Origin: Bathynomus jamesi
Lineage: Eukaryota; Arthropoda; Malacostraca; Isopoda; Cirolanidae
Assembly (NCBI GenBank): GCA_023014485.1
Contig: JAJOZX010000880.1
Coordinates: 815,501 to 879,500, forward strand
Length of the DNA stretch: 64,000 nucleotides
Direction: 5' to 3'
In this document: positions 43,216 to 55,351 of the stretch, one piece after another
How positions within the stretch are numbered: position 1 is the first letter of the stretch
Layout: each line of letters opens with the position of its first letter
Position numbers and translations under genes: made by a program
Notes under the pieces: generated by a model
What the model was told of the DNA's origin: nothing
Database searches by the model: none
The model's input: only the letters and a program-made list of their open reading frames with translations

Positions 43216-43725
43216 CTTCAAATTAAGCAAAACTTCAATATTATATAGCATAAAAAAGAAGTGTTAAAGGAAAATAAAACACTTGAACACATAGTACTAT
43301 ATAAAAGTTTATTAAAAAACACCAATATGCACAAATGAAGTAACTTGGTACATTCAAACTAAGAAAATACCAGAAACTAAGCTGATGTTAAATTAAAGTA
43401 CAGGATTATTGAAGTGAAAACATACAAGCATTTCTTTTCTTTACACAGCTGATACTGTACTTGATAAAAGTGAACTTTGTTGTTGCTTTCCTTCATCTGA
43501 TATCTTTATTGGTAGTTAAATTTAGTAACCTTAAACCCCAAAATGTACCAGAATACACAGTGATAACCCAATACTAGTCATTATTATTATACTATATATG
43601 TATGAGTAACAATGGAATGTTACTCCACTCTCTCACTTTTAGTGAATAGAGGATTTTAATTTTGGTAGAAATATGATAAAAATAATATATAAAAAAACCC
43701 ACAAACATGGGCAAAATATTCTTTT
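43216..43725. other. AT-rich spacer
   Basis: Nothing recognised; possibly includes the 3' UTR of the jockey-like LINE that starts on the minus strand above 43730. Confidence 0.5.
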
Positions 43726-43729
43726 TAAT

Positions 43730-46314
43730 TTTTTTTAACTCGGGTGATCAAAAGTGGGTTATTCACTTTGGTGCCAACCCTGCCTCCCATAGTGGAAGAA
43801 GAGAGAAAATCAAGGTCCAAGGTTTTCAAGATGCCTGGATACTCTTCATTTGAAAGATTGGAAGTCATAAACAGGGGGAAAGGAATGAGAATGTGCTGAA
43901 AGTCTGGTACTAAGTGTACTCCTTGAAGGAGAACATACGCAGTTAGATAGTTCAGAAGAGTAGTGTCCATTATAATAGTGATAGGAAAAAGAGGGAGATT
44001 GAAGACAGTCAGTAAGAGGTGGGGAATTGATGAGATGAAAAGCCTTTGATTCTACCCAGTTAAATAGAGCTGTGTGGGTTGAGCTACTCCACACATGAGA
44101 AGCATACTCCATACAGGGATGAACAAGACCCCTATACAGAGACAGCAACTGAGTGGGGTGAAAACACTGTGGAGCCAGTACAGTACATGTTAGCCTCTTA
44201 GAAGCTGTTTTGGAAAGACAGTATATGCGATCTCTCCAGGAAAGATCATGAGAGAAAGAAAGAAAGAAAGATTGAGTTGTATTGTTGAAAGCATGGGTGT
44301 ATGGTATAAGTAGTCTCTGAGGATTTTGTCAGAGCTGACATTTCCGTAACCTAAAAAAAAAAAAATTGAGCTAGCACATTAGTGTCTGCATGAATTTTTC
44401 TAGTGTAGGGCTGAGTGAAAATGAAAGGGCCAAGCCATAAAAAATGATGCTGGTAGAAGCAAGGGGAGTGTGGACTGTGGAGTGTTAAAAATGTATACCG
44501 GTACTTCTACTTTTTGGTAGTAGTATTTGTAGGAAGATAAAGCTGGATTTTTATAAATGTTAATTTTGGTTACATAAAGCATAGTATTATGTTGTGTATT
44601 TATTATTATTTGTTGCGTATCATGGTAGGTAAACAATATTACTTCATGTTAACTCGTGTTAAGCTTAAGTCTACAATATAAAAGCAATAATTTAAACAAG
44701 CATTTATGAAGGTAAACATATTTTGTGCTTAATCTTACCATTAAACAGTCTACATAATAGAACAAAAATATCTGTATAAGACACTGTGTCTTAGACACAA
44801 AGCATCAGATAACAGTACACTGAGTGAACATTTTTAAACTAGTGCCTGACAGCCTCGTAATCCTGTTTTCCTCCCTTTTTAATTTTTCTCTTATTGACAT
44901 GATGTGATGGACCCAACAAAGTGAGGGAAAATAGACCTGACACAAAGGTTGACTCAGGGGGTCCAGGATCCCATGGTTGAAGATAATGGGATAGTTATGT
45001 TGAAGCTTGTGATGAGTAGACAAATGAAGGAACAGAGTTTTTGAGGCATTAACCCATTGATACCTAGTTACTCGTTTTCTATCACTCGCGGATCTGAGAT
45101 ATGGGGAGAGGGGATACTTTTATATTTTTTTCAGATATAATTTTATAATTTCGGTCATTTTAGTGGATAAATATTACATATATATTCAGTTGAGGATTTT
45201 GCTCAAAAAATTGTCTTGCCTTATCATTTACATACTGGCCAATATAATTCATCAGCGTCAAAACGAAATTTCTTGTCACTTTTTGACATTTTTGAGTTTT
45301 TGTTACTAATGCCATATAAAACAAATTTCGTCCTTGTAGGATGAACTATAAGGGTGATATTTGCAAAAATTTCATGTTTTCCTAAGTCATAAGTAATTTA
45401 ATTTAGAACCCTTTTATTTGTTTTTCTCAAAACCACAAAAAATGACTTGGGGGGGGGGGGATGGTATGACTGTGATGATTATGCAACTACATCATTACCA
45501 GTAAATAACTTTAAACGATTACTTTTTCATGATCAAACACAATATTTGGATTTACACCAGAATAAGAGCGCTGTAATGGAGGTTTCTCTGATGGTTTTTT
45601 GTCTTCAAACAAATTTGGAACACGAGTCCAGTTTTTCTCTAATTGAATAGGCTCATTTTCCTGTTCACTCTCAACACTGGTTTCACTAAAATCACTAAGC
45701 CAATCACTATCCTCTTCCTCAGTAGGAATGTAATCAGAATCAGTGTCACTAACATCTATTTTACTCATTATGAATGTTTATAAGTATAAAAAGCAATTAT
45801 GACAAACATAGGTCAACCACTCTGTAAACACTGCTCAAGGACATAAATGACGTGATGTTTATAATGTTAGCCCCCACCCACAAATTATACTCATTTGTGA
45901 TTGGTTGAAAGATTTGAGTCAATAAACTCCTACAACTCGGAAATCCCTCAGTAATATTCTCCTAAGAATATTAAAGCAGTAGAAAAATTAAATGCATATG
46001 GATAACACACATTACCCATGGGATATTGGCATGTGCATCTCATGGATAATGCACATTTTCCATCGGGGCCAGTGGGTTAAAAGCCACAAGGTTTTCTCTG
46101 CTTCAGTCAGAGATAGTAGAAAGATGAGAGGTTAAGTGTACCATAGCCATCCCATGTGAAGCTTGGAGTGTCTGTTGAGAGATGTTTTGTGAAGTGGGTG
46201 GAGAAGTGAAGAGTGGAATCATCAGCATAGGAGTGGACAGGACAGGAAGTGCAACTTAATAGGTCATTGATAAATAAAAGGAAAAAAGTGGGTGACAGAG
46301 CCACTTATTAGACC
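43730..46314 (-). pseudogene. jockey-like LINE, 3' half of RT
   Basis: On the minus strand, 46310-46107 reads LSPTFFLLFINDLLSCTSCP VHSYADDSTLHFSTHF (YADD box). After an inserted piggyBac-type element it continues near 45040-44810 (LSTHHKLQHNYPIIFNHGIL). Then 44260-43850 has HDLSWRDRIYCLSKTASKRL, LLSLYRGLVHPCMEYASHVW, LFNWVESKAFHLINSPPLTD and YNGHYSSELSNCVCSPSRST. The order is that of the RT palm to C-terminus in a jockey-type family. Its missing 5' half, in the same family, lies inverted at 56830-57805. Region 44390-44800 has no clear domain. Confidence 0.5.
45053..46076 (-). mobile_element. piggyBac-type element, internally deleted
   Basis: TTAA (45049-45052, 46077-46080) flanks ends CCCATTGATACC and inverted CCCACTGGCCCC. 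The minus frame 45768-45511 (MSKIDVSDTDSDYIPTEEED, then NWTRVPNLFEDKKPSEKPPL) looks like an acidic piggyBac N-terminus. No catalytic core is present. A G run lies at 45450-45461. It interrupts the jockey-like LINE. Confidence 0.5.
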
Positions 46315-46719
46315 ACTCTACAAAGATTGTGATGCAAACTCCACATAGTATATAATTTTAGTAGTCAGTCATCACTTTACAAACACTTATTATGCAAATT
46401 TTCACTCATATTAATTAACCTAATTAACACCATTCCCTGCTGGTACAAATGTGCGCCAAAATACCCAAACATGTAATCTCTCCTCCTCCACCCTCAAGAC
46501 TATTCCAATTAGCTCTTTGATCTCCAATAAGCTTGTAGGTACAGTATTATTTGATGTCTTTTAATGTATTCACATTTGATTGTGTTTTCTGTATACATTT
46601 TTACAAATATTTCTATAATGAATTGTGACACTGGAATTAATTAATAAATTATAACATTGTTTGTATGGAATTCTTGATTTTGATGTATGAACCATTTTCA
46701 GCAACCAATTAATTCATTA
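46315..46719. other. spacer without recognised content
   Basis: No conserved coding sequence or paired ends found. CCCTGCTGGTACAAATGTGC near 46435 resembles a piggyBac-type end after TTAA, but no partner was seen. Confidence 0.5.
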
Positions 46720-47130
46720 AAGCCAGGACTGACTCTATCTTGATCATTAACATATGAAAGTTACTGGTCTCAAAACTGACCCTTGCAAAACACTGCTAAT
46801 TACATCAGTCCACCCTGACTCTTCCATGTTTATTACCACCCTTTGTTTTCTACCATTTAACTAATTATCTCAGTCCAATTGAGAACTTGACCCCTTATTC
46901 CATGAGCTTTATATTTTCTAACAATAGGTTATGCAGAACTGTCAAATGCCTCTTGATAATCTAAATATATCAACTGTTTTATTACAATCATGAGGACCAA
47001 TGTGATGTCATGGAAAGTTTTTTACAAACAAAATCTATTTCTGTGAAACTGATGTTGACTGTGTTTAATAACATTATTGAATGAAGAGGAGTTAAAGAGA
47101 GGATTTGTAATTTCTTCTGATTTCAGTATG
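46720..47130 (-). pseudogene. CR1/L2-like RT fragment
   Basis: The minus strand has KHSQHQFHRNRFCL (LINE QHGF..GRSCL box), then VIKQLIYLDYQEAFD (the xxDxxKAFD catalytic block), KYKAHGIRG and traces of QGSVL. Many stops. The 5' side is cut by the pogo-type element at 47135. Confidence 0.5.
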
Positions 47131-47134
47131 TGTA

Positions 47135-48208
47135 CTATCATACCTCTTTTAATGGACAAGATACATTCTTGAGGCTTGTCTGCTAAATGAAAAATCTTAA
47201 TAGAGGTCATTATAACATGGTGCTTATGGAGATGAGTTCTTGCTTAATAGTGAAATCAGTCAAAATGATAAATAAATGCCTTTAAGTACTATTATTTTCT
47301 TACAGAATGACTAAATAATGATTAAAAGTGCCAAAATAGGTCTTAAACATTAGAAAAAAGTTGGTTACTTAGAATTAGTATAGGTGACAATGCTTAACTT
47401 TGTAAAATTCAAATGAAGACTTTGTTAACCTCAATAATAAATGAAACTAAATTTAATAACACTCGCCAGTTAATTTTTTCGGAGCTTGCTGTGTGGTTTA
47501 CCACTGCTGCCTCACTCCTACTCTGCATGTACTCCTCCTCCCTGGCAGCAGTGGAAGATGGGCCAGATTGTGGCCCACCCTCCTCCTTTATAAAGAAGGC
47601 ATCAAGGGTTGTATTGTCTTGCCTGCCATTTCTTCTCACAAAGCATCTCATAGGGGACAAATTCATTTAAGATGTTTCTCTTCACTCCTGTGCTTCGCTC
47701 CATATCAGGGTCATTTTTGGTAATGAGTTCTAGGGCATTACACAATATCTGGTAGGAATCGCTTAAAATCTTTTTACTGAGGAATTTTTCTGGCTCAGTA
47801 TCTTGTGCATCTTTGGCCTCTTCACTAGCACCTCCATACTAATGACTTTCCTGGGAACCTTGGCTGGTTTACCAACACACTGCAGGCTGTTTCTCAAACA
47901 TGATGGGCACAAAATGTTCACAAAACACACACACACAGCGAATATGAAGAGACCTACTGTGACTTACTGACACAAATTTTGGCAGGCTACTGTGTACATT
48001 TTGAGACAATTGCTGATTGGCTTAGAGGATGTAAACAACAAAAATGGTGGCAGACTTTATCATTGGTTCTTTTTCACTAATGTTTGATTGATTTTTTTTG
48101 TGAATGGTACTATACTTCCTATTATACAGTATTTATTAAATGAATATTTTTTCATGTCTGTTTAATGAAAATCCATTGGCCGAGGCTTCATTAGAAGAGG
48201 TATGATAG
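47135..48208 (-). mobile_element. pogo/Tigger element with transposase C-terminus
   Basis: The ends CTATCATACCTCTTTTAATG and inverted CTATCATACCTCTTCTAATG are flanked by TA (47133-47134, 48209-48210). A minus-strand reading at 47850-47409 (KILSDSYQILCNALELITKN DPDMERS ... KKWQARQYNP; alternate frame RQDNTTLDAFF) resembles the low-complexity C-terminal end of Tigger transposases. The DDE domain is missing. Confidence 0.5.
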
Positions 48209-49223
48209 TATATGTAATATTATAGTTAGATTAGGTAGTATCTAGTTTGAATCGTGAATGATTGAAGCCTGACAACCTTGGGCTTTATTCAACAAAATGA
48301 AACACACATATCTGAAACAAAACAAAATAAAATTTAAAACACTATACAATAGATTATATTAATGAAAACATTATAAAGTAAATAACATACTTAATAAGGA
48401 AGCAAGCTAACCAAAATAACCAGTTTATCACATTCACCCTCAACAAATAATATGGCACATACATCCTAAATATTCATTACAAACATTGTAGATTCAAACA
48501 TAACATTAGACATTACAAATTCAGATGAATACAATAGACAATTCAAACATTATATTAGATATCATTATAAACATGACAAATTTGAATGTTACATTAGACA
48601 TTACAAATTCAAATGATCAGGAGGATGAACTATATGGCCAGATCTCCTCGGCTGTGGCTTGATCTCCGGCATCACTTCCTCAGTGGGTGTTGCCTTGGAT
48701 GGAACAGTACATAGAGGAATATCAGCTGAGGTCACATGTTGTCTCTCGATAGAGGATGCAGGAATGCTCGGAGTAGCTGCATCCTCGCATGGAGCAGATC
48801 CAAACTCTGAAGCAGCAGGAGCAGCTAAGTGTCATAGAGATAGCATCATCATCTCACCATTAGCGAAACGCATGCGAGTGTACCTGGAGTTTGCATCAAT
48901 GAGGTCAACTTTGTTCTATTTTCTCATTATATCAGTTGCTCGGAGACACTAGCACTGGACCTCCTGGTGATGTGTGGATTGTACTTGGATTCTCACACAT
49001 GCCTTTGAAGGAGGACTTTGCCAGGTGTAGCTAGCCAAGTAGGAATGGAGTTGCTGAATGGTGTTGGTAGTTGAATAATCTTTTGTGGGGAGTCTCGTTC
49101 GTAGATGTAGATAAGAGATTGAATGGAATGGAGGATGTCTGGTAGAATAAATTCCCACTGGGTAGTTGCCAGGTTCTTCGATTTAAGCATGAGAGAAATG
49201 GTCCTCCATATGGTGCCATTGAA

Positions 49224-51990
49224 TCATTCAATCTGACCATTCCCTTGTGGGTTGTTAGGGGTAGTGTGGCTGGCAGCTACACCACAAGTCTGGAGAAACT
49301 CATGGAGTTTGGTGGACATGAATGAAGTCCCTTGATCGGTGTGATGTACATGGGCATTCTGAAGATAAAAAATAATTGACATACAGTTAATCACAGTAAC
49401 AGTACTGGTATCCACACATGCAAAGGCAAATGGGAACCTGGAGAATTCATCAGTGATCATGAGAAGGTATATGTTTCTAGAACTAGAAGGCACTGGCCCT
49501 TTAAAATCCATACTAAGCCACTCAAATGGTTGGGTGGCTTTAATTAATTGACCTGGAGGAGGTTTATAAAACTTCAGCTTTTATTTTATCAAATGAGTAG
49601 GGAAGGTTTCTACAGTGAACAAAATGAGCCATTCTGGTTAGCCCTGGGTGACACAAGGCCTCATGTAGGTGGTAGAGGGAAGTACTGTTAGTAGCTGAAC
49701 AGCAACTCCTTGAAAGCATGTCTGCAGCAGCGTTTTGATCACCTGGATGATAAATAATATCATAGCTGTAGCTTGATAGTTCAACCCTCCACTGCATGAT
49801 TTTATTGTTCTTTATTATTGAACATGAATGCAACACTGCAACAGACTTTTGATCCATGAAAATGATGTGTAAGCAGGTAGTGATGCCACTTCCTAAGTGC
49901 CTCAACAATCGCGCATGCCTCCTTGTCAACTGCTGAATGGTGCTGCTCAGACTGAGAGAGAGTCCTGGAAAAGGAGGCCATGGATCGCCCCTTCTGGTTT
50001 AGCATCGTTGTGATAGCATAGTCCAACACATCTCTCAACAACAAATGATGCCTGTTCATCAATTGCCATCACAACAGCTGTCACTATGTTTTGTTTGAGA
50101 GATTCGAAAGCAGTGATGGCTGGAGATGCTAAAGGAAACTTTTGATTTTGTAGTGAGTGAGTATCATTTGGAAGTGGAAGATCCCACATTGGTTTTTGGC
50201 AATCAGGATCAGGTTGAATAGAGCCATTACTTACTCAGTTATTGTATCACTAATGGCCCATTAGTGATACAATAACCGAGTAAGTTAATAGATTCAGTGG
50301 ACAATACACTATTATCATTGTTGAAAGTTAGGTTATATCTCTCAGTGACCTGAAAGAATTTATCTAAGTTTCTGTCATGCTCCTGCTAATTCCTTCCACA
50401 GATAGTCACATTATTGAGGTACGCAAAAGTATCACGCAGCTTCTTGTTGATGATATCATCCATTACTCATTGAAAGACAGCAGTGCTGTTAGTCACTCCA
50501 AAAGGAAACCTGTGAAACTGGTACAATTTCCAATTAGTCTCAAAGGGGGTAAATTGTTTCTCTTCATCCTTAATGGGAATTTGATGATAGGTACTTTTTA
50601 GGTCTATGGTACTGTACACATGATAACAAGATACCTTACTGATGAGTTTGTCTATTTGAGGAAGAGGGTAGGTGTCCAACAAAGTGAACTGGTTAATAGT
50701 ACACGAGTAATCTACAGCCATCCTTTTCTTGTGCCTTTCATTAGAAATGACAAGCACCTGTGCTCTCCAAGGTGATGCACTGGGTTTGATGCTGCCCTCC
50801 CAAAGCAGTTTCATTACTTCCGCCTTAATAAATCATTGATTGCTTTTGGAATACCATCTTGACTTCTCAGCTATCGGCTGATAGTCAGGAGCAAGGTGAG
50901 AGAATAATGACTGAGGTGTTATTGAAGCTGAGGCCAAGGTACATGTCTCGAGTGGAGGGTTCATCTTGTCGAACTGGACTTCAAGACTAGAATGCTTCCT
51001 GAGTATATCATGCCCTAATATTACATCAGCATAAAGATCCCAGAGTACCGTGAGTTGAATGATGTTGAAATATGTCACCATATTTAAGTTGGACACAGCA
51101 TCGTCCCAGAGGAGATGCAGAGAGTGATGTTGCTGCCATTGAGACATTGTGTGCTTGGAGCAGAGGTGATAGTTCCAAATTTAGTGGATCTATGAAGCTT
51201 TTATCCATGAAACTCTCAGAACTGTCAGTATCGATGAGTGCCTCAGTGGATACTCCATTTACATGCATTTTCAATAGTGCCTTAGAAAGACAGCCAGTAG
51301 TGGCTACCACACATGCTAACTGGAGTGGCGGCAGCCAAGGTTGATCATGCACCCAAATTGCAAACTCTACTGAAGTGGCCTTTCTTTGAACATGAATTGC
51401 TGATGGGATCCTTAGCCAGACACTTATTTTGGGGATGTTTGTTGTAGCCACAGAAGTAGTACTAAAGCTGAGGTAGAGAGTTCTGTCATAGTCATAGATT
51501 GAGTTGGGTGATCTAAGGCACTCGTACCAAGTTCATCACATGGAGTGATGTTACTCAGAGCATTTTGTGAAGCAGCTGCATTGGTCGAGCGAGAATTAGT
51601 ATGGTACAAATTGGCCTGTCATTGTGCCATCTCCAGAGACTGAGCCTGATTAAAAGCTGATTGTAGGCTCATAGTTCTATTTTCTAATAGCCACTGGTGA
51701 ATGTGAGATGAGAGAAGGTCACCAATAAAGGAATCCTAGATATAGTCTTCTTGATATTGTTTTTGGCCTCGCATAGATTTCTTTGAGGATGTTTACGGCA
51801 TTGTCATAACTAAAGCACTCAGAAATGTATTTGTATATAGGTGGGGCCATGTAGTTTATGAGAACAGCTAGCTTATTAGGGTCATGAGGAGCTATGGAGT
51901 CAAAAAAGTTTTGAAATGTTTGGAACCAGTGATTCCACTGTTTAGCTGCAATTCTTGAGCTAGGGCCTCAAGAATTTATCCATGATTAAA
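49224..51990 (-). pseudogene. gypsy gag-pol remnants
   Basis: Order on the minus strand: gag (51960-51620; KQWNHWFQTFQNFFDSIAPH, YKYISECFSYDNAVNILKEI); CCHC-type knuckles (51450-51360; FCGYNKHPQNKCLAKDP, CSKKGHFSRVC); protease (51290-51200; EALIDTDSSESFMD, where the usual DTG is DTD); RT (50814-50230; MAVDYSCTINQFTLLDTYPL, YSTIDLKSTYHQIPI, HRFPFGVTNS, AYLNNVTICG, where YLDx is YLNN); RNase H (50190-49802; DALLRDVLDYAIT-type reading, SQSEQHHSAVDKEACAIVEA); integrase (49929-49224; LYHLHEALCHPGLTRMAHFV, MDFKGPVPSSSRNIYLLMIT, HVHHTDQGTSFMS, NNPQGNGQIE). Stops and altered catalytic residues make it inactive. Confidence 0.5.
50231..50283. repeat. 26-bp-arm palindrome inside gypsy RT
   Basis: TTACTCAGTTATTGTATCAC plus TAATGG is followed after one base by its reverse complement (one mismatch), 50231-50256 and 50258-50283. 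It sits where the RT would read LLGYCITNG and then continue, so the second arm is an insertion relative to the expected frame. Confidence 0.5.
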
Positions 51991-52051
51991 CCACTGAATG
52001 AAATGACTGCACTGACACTGAATCATTTGTTGAATAAATTGTAATATTATA

Positions 52052-53602
52052 TACAAAGTGGTAGAAAAATCAGCCCACTTGGAATATCGTAAAAAGCAAA
52101 AAAATGTGCAAGCATCTGTTTATAAAATTTTAAAAATTTGAAAATATAGTCTATGAGGCAACCAAATAACGAGACAAAACAGTCAGCTGCGAACATACTA
52201 GCTGTAATGAATTTTCAACTTTTTAAGAATTTGACAGTCTGATATTCAGTTGCTCTTAGACTGCTAGTACCACTTCTTCCACTAGTGGAAGTAGGCATTT
52301 GCATTTAGTAACAGATAGAATTCTAATTCTTTTGGGTTTCAGAATTGGACATCTACAGTGGATTTGAGTGCCATGAACGTTGCAAGAGTCACACCCTAAC
52401 TGAAGATGGATGGAGCCAGTGTTACATTGCCAATACATTAGGAATTCTAAGAAGAGTGGTTTGACATGTTTACCAACATTATGTGGAGACAGGAAAGTAC
52501 CCTGAAGACCAGGATTTGGAAGATCACAATGTACATCTGCCTGTGATGATTGTTTCATCATCATGAGTGTTTTGTGAGATCGTCACTGGACTGCCACAAA
52601 TATCCACAATGAGCTGGAAAGGTCTTGAGATGTCAGTGTATCAGAGTGAACCATTAGAAGGAGACTTATGGAAAGTGGCTTACATGCTAGATGTCTAGCA
52701 ATGGGCCCAGAATTGCTCCCACACCACCATAATGCTCATCTTGCTGAGCCTCCTCCAAAACCAACCCTCTCTATGAAAGTGCATGGGGCGAATCTTTCTT
52801 CTGTTCTTCTCCACATTTTCCCATCCATTGGATGTTTGAAGATTAAATCTTGATTCATCCATGAACAATACTCATCCCCATTGGACCATAGTCCAATTGA
52901 CATGCTCATGAGTGAAAGTAAAACAAGCATTGCAGTGGTGTGGGAGCAATTCTGGGCCCATTGCTGAATGTCTAGCATGTAAGCCACTTTTCCATAAGTC
53001 TCCTTCTAACAGTTTGCTCTGATACACTGATATTTTGATACTTTTCCAGCTCATTGTGGATGTTTGTGGCAGTCAAGTGATGATCTTGCAAAACACTCAA
53101 GATGATGAAACGATTGTCACAGGCAGATGTACAGCGTGATCTTCCAGATCCTGGTCTTTGGGTGTACTCTCCTGTCTCCACATAATGTTGGTAGACATGT
53201 CAAACCATTTTCTTGGAATTCCTAGCGCAGTGGTGATGTAACACTGGCTCCGACCATCTTCAATTAGGGCAACGACTCTTGCAATGTTATGGCACTCAAA
53301 TCCATTGTAAATGTCCAATTCTGAAACCCAAAAGAATTAGAATTCTATCTGTTACTAAACGCAAATGCCTACTTCCACTAGTGGAAGAAAAAAGTGGTAC
53401 TAGCAGTCTAAGAGCAACTGAATGACACTCAAATTCTTGAAGTTGAAAATTCATTACAGCTGATGTGTTTGCAGCTGACATTGTTTTGTCTTATTTGGTT
53501 GCCTCATAGACTATATTTTCAAATTTTAAAACTTTTATAAACAGAAGCTTGCCCATTTTTTGCTTTTCGCAATATTCCAAGTGATTTTTCTGCTGCTCAG
53601 TG
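52052..53602. mobile_element. head-to-head palindromic Tc1-type element inside the gypsy LTR
   Basis: TIRs TACAAAGTGGTAGAAAAATC and CACTGAGCAGCAGAAAAATC lie between TA duplications (52050-52051, 53603-53604). From both ends inward the sequence reads the 5' part of a Tc1 transposase gene: the minus strand has 53318-52972 (YNGFECHNIARVVALIEDG, TGEYTQRPGSGRSRCTSACD, QDHHLTATNIHNELEKYQ) and the plus strand repeats the same DNA at 52340-52730. Only the minus copy goes on into the DDE region at 52925-52735 (NWTMVQWGDEYCSWMNQ, MWRRTEERFAPCTFIERVGF GGGS). The 3' half is replaced by an inverted 5' half. Confidence 0.5.
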
Positions 53603-53808
53603 TAGTTAGATTAGGTAGTCTCTACTTTGGCTCATGAATGATTAAAACCTGATAACCTTTGGCTTTATTCAACAAAATGAAACTTGCATATCTGAAATAA
53701 AACAAAATAAAATTTAGAACACTATGCAATAGATTAGATTAATGAAAACATCATAAAGTAAATAACATGCTTAATAAGGAAGGAAGCTAACCAGTTTATC
53801 ACAGTATA

Positions 53809-54486
53809 TAATATAATCCAAGTATTAATAAGAAATTTAAAATAGGTACCTTTGGCTATAATAGCCTTACCTTAATTCTCTCAAATTAGGCTTTTAGTCA
53901 TACTTTAGCCTAACTTTAGTTGTTCTACCATGTGGTTAGGGGTATATCGGATTTATTGTAAATTTCCTAGTCTTTCCCCAGTATTTCCTGATATTTACCA
54001 CTTTCTTAGGAAATTGCCAAACCTGTTAAGTGTAGATAGGTTAAACAAAACTGTGGTTGATAACTTGGCCAAATTGGAGAAAATCTCCATGTTTGGATAG
54101 GAGTCTTTTCTGACCAGATACAAAAATAGGGGCCTATCAATCCAAATTACAGTAAGTTCGTAAAAGGCATTTATCAGCCAAGATTTTTTGGACAATCAAA
54201 GATATGAACAGTAGTTTGCTAACTTTAAACCATCTAGAAGGAAAGTGAAAAAATTCAGTTAAATATTTTGTGTCTGGGCTTGCAAAAAGATTAGTGGCAG
54301 ATGGAATTTCACATTCAGAAATATAGGGTTTCTGTGGAGATGAAAGGAAACTTTAAAAAAATGCTGAAAAGAAAAAAGATGTCAGTACTATAATCAGTAT
54401 TAATAAATAGTTTTCTTGGAGTTCTTAGAAATTATGAATAGAAATAATGAATTGTTGTGAAAGGTAGCTATTACTAAGAAGTGATA
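53809..54486. other. spacer without recognised content
   Basis: AT-rich; no domain, paired termini or RNA gene recognised in 680 bases. Confidence 0.5.
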
Positions 54487-54868
54487 CAGTAAACAACTTA
54501 TCTATCCTTAATGGAACCTGGAGATAGCCAGATATCTGAAAAAGTCAGATACCTGAATGGATTGTTTTCAGTGTTAAGTATTCCTACTTATCCAGGGACT
54601 TCTTTCTTTAGTTTTGTTAGAATTACAAACTGTTATTATAAAATGTATATTGTTTTTATTTAATTTTGGTTATAGTGTAAAGGATGCTAACCATCTGACA
54701 AAAAGTGATCTGAGCATGTGCAGATAGTGGATACAACTCCCCTGGTGACCAGCTCATGAACTACAAAGGTTGGATAGTTGAAAATAAACCAATCTTAGTT
54801 TATATGAGAAAAGTTGGATAACTGGACAAGTTGATTATTTGGAGGTTGGATAACAGGTTGTTTAACTG
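54487..54868. mobile_element. pogo/Tigger-type MITE, 382 bp
   Basis: The ends CAGTAAACAACTTATCTATC and inverted CAGTTAAACAACCTGTTATC are flanked by TA (54485-54486, 54869-54870). Internal GGATAACTGGACAAG-like repeats; non-coding. Confidence 0.5.
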
Positions 54869-55151
54869 TAGTTACAAAAGTCATTTACAGATTGTGTAAT
54901 TCTTATGTCAGGCCAATCACTACTACATTGTCATGGTTTACATCATCATCATCATTATTATCTTGATATTGATATGCATGAAGCCATATCATACAGGGTA
55001 ACCAAAGTAGGCTTAATCCTACTTTTAAGAGGATTAGAATTGAGGGAAGTTTGATATGCTTATGAAGAAAATTGAAGCCATGAACATGGCAAAACGGCTA
55101 AAACACAAAGGTTTATCATTCTATAATGAAAATACTGAAGTTAGAAAATGT

Positions 55152-55310
55152 TTAAAAGTGTATTCATTTTATTACCCCAATTTCAAGTAATGCACAATGA
55201 ATCCTAATAATGATTTTAAACTTAATTCTAGTTTGATTTAAAATCATTTTTAAGATTTATAATGTATTACTTGAAATTGGGATGATAAAAGGAATGCACT
55301 TTTCTAGTTA
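55152..55310. repeat. hairpin repeat
   Basis: AAGTGTATTCATTTTATTA ... CCCAATTTCAAGTAATGCA (55152-55220) pairs with TGTATTACTTGAAATTGGG ... GGAATGCACTTTT (55235-55310). Non-coding fold-back sequence just upstream of the candidate exon. Confidence 0.5.
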
Positions 55311-55351
55311 AATAAGAAAAGCTGAAAAACATTGTTTGAAGGAAAAAAATA

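Larger units (their letters stand above)
48213..53803 (-). mobile_element. Ty3/gypsy LTR retrotransposon with 5-bp TSD
   Basis: Two 212-220-bp LTRs flank the element: 48213-48432 (3' LTR, plus-strand ends TG...CA) and 52040-52051 plus 53605-53803 (5' LTR, split by a Tc1-type insertion). The duplication GTATA is at 48208-48212 and 53804-53808. A purine-rich TTGAGGGTGAA precedes the 3' LTR on the coding strand. Without the insertion it is ~4.04 kb. It inserted at the very end of the pogo element at 47135-48208. LTRs differ at many sites, so it is old. Confidence 0.5.

Noticed and set aside
48659..48952. Plus-strand frames inside the gypsy element (also 50377-50601, 51072-51344) as genes
   Set aside because: They are antisense to gypsy integrase, RT and protease coding and lack recognisable domains.
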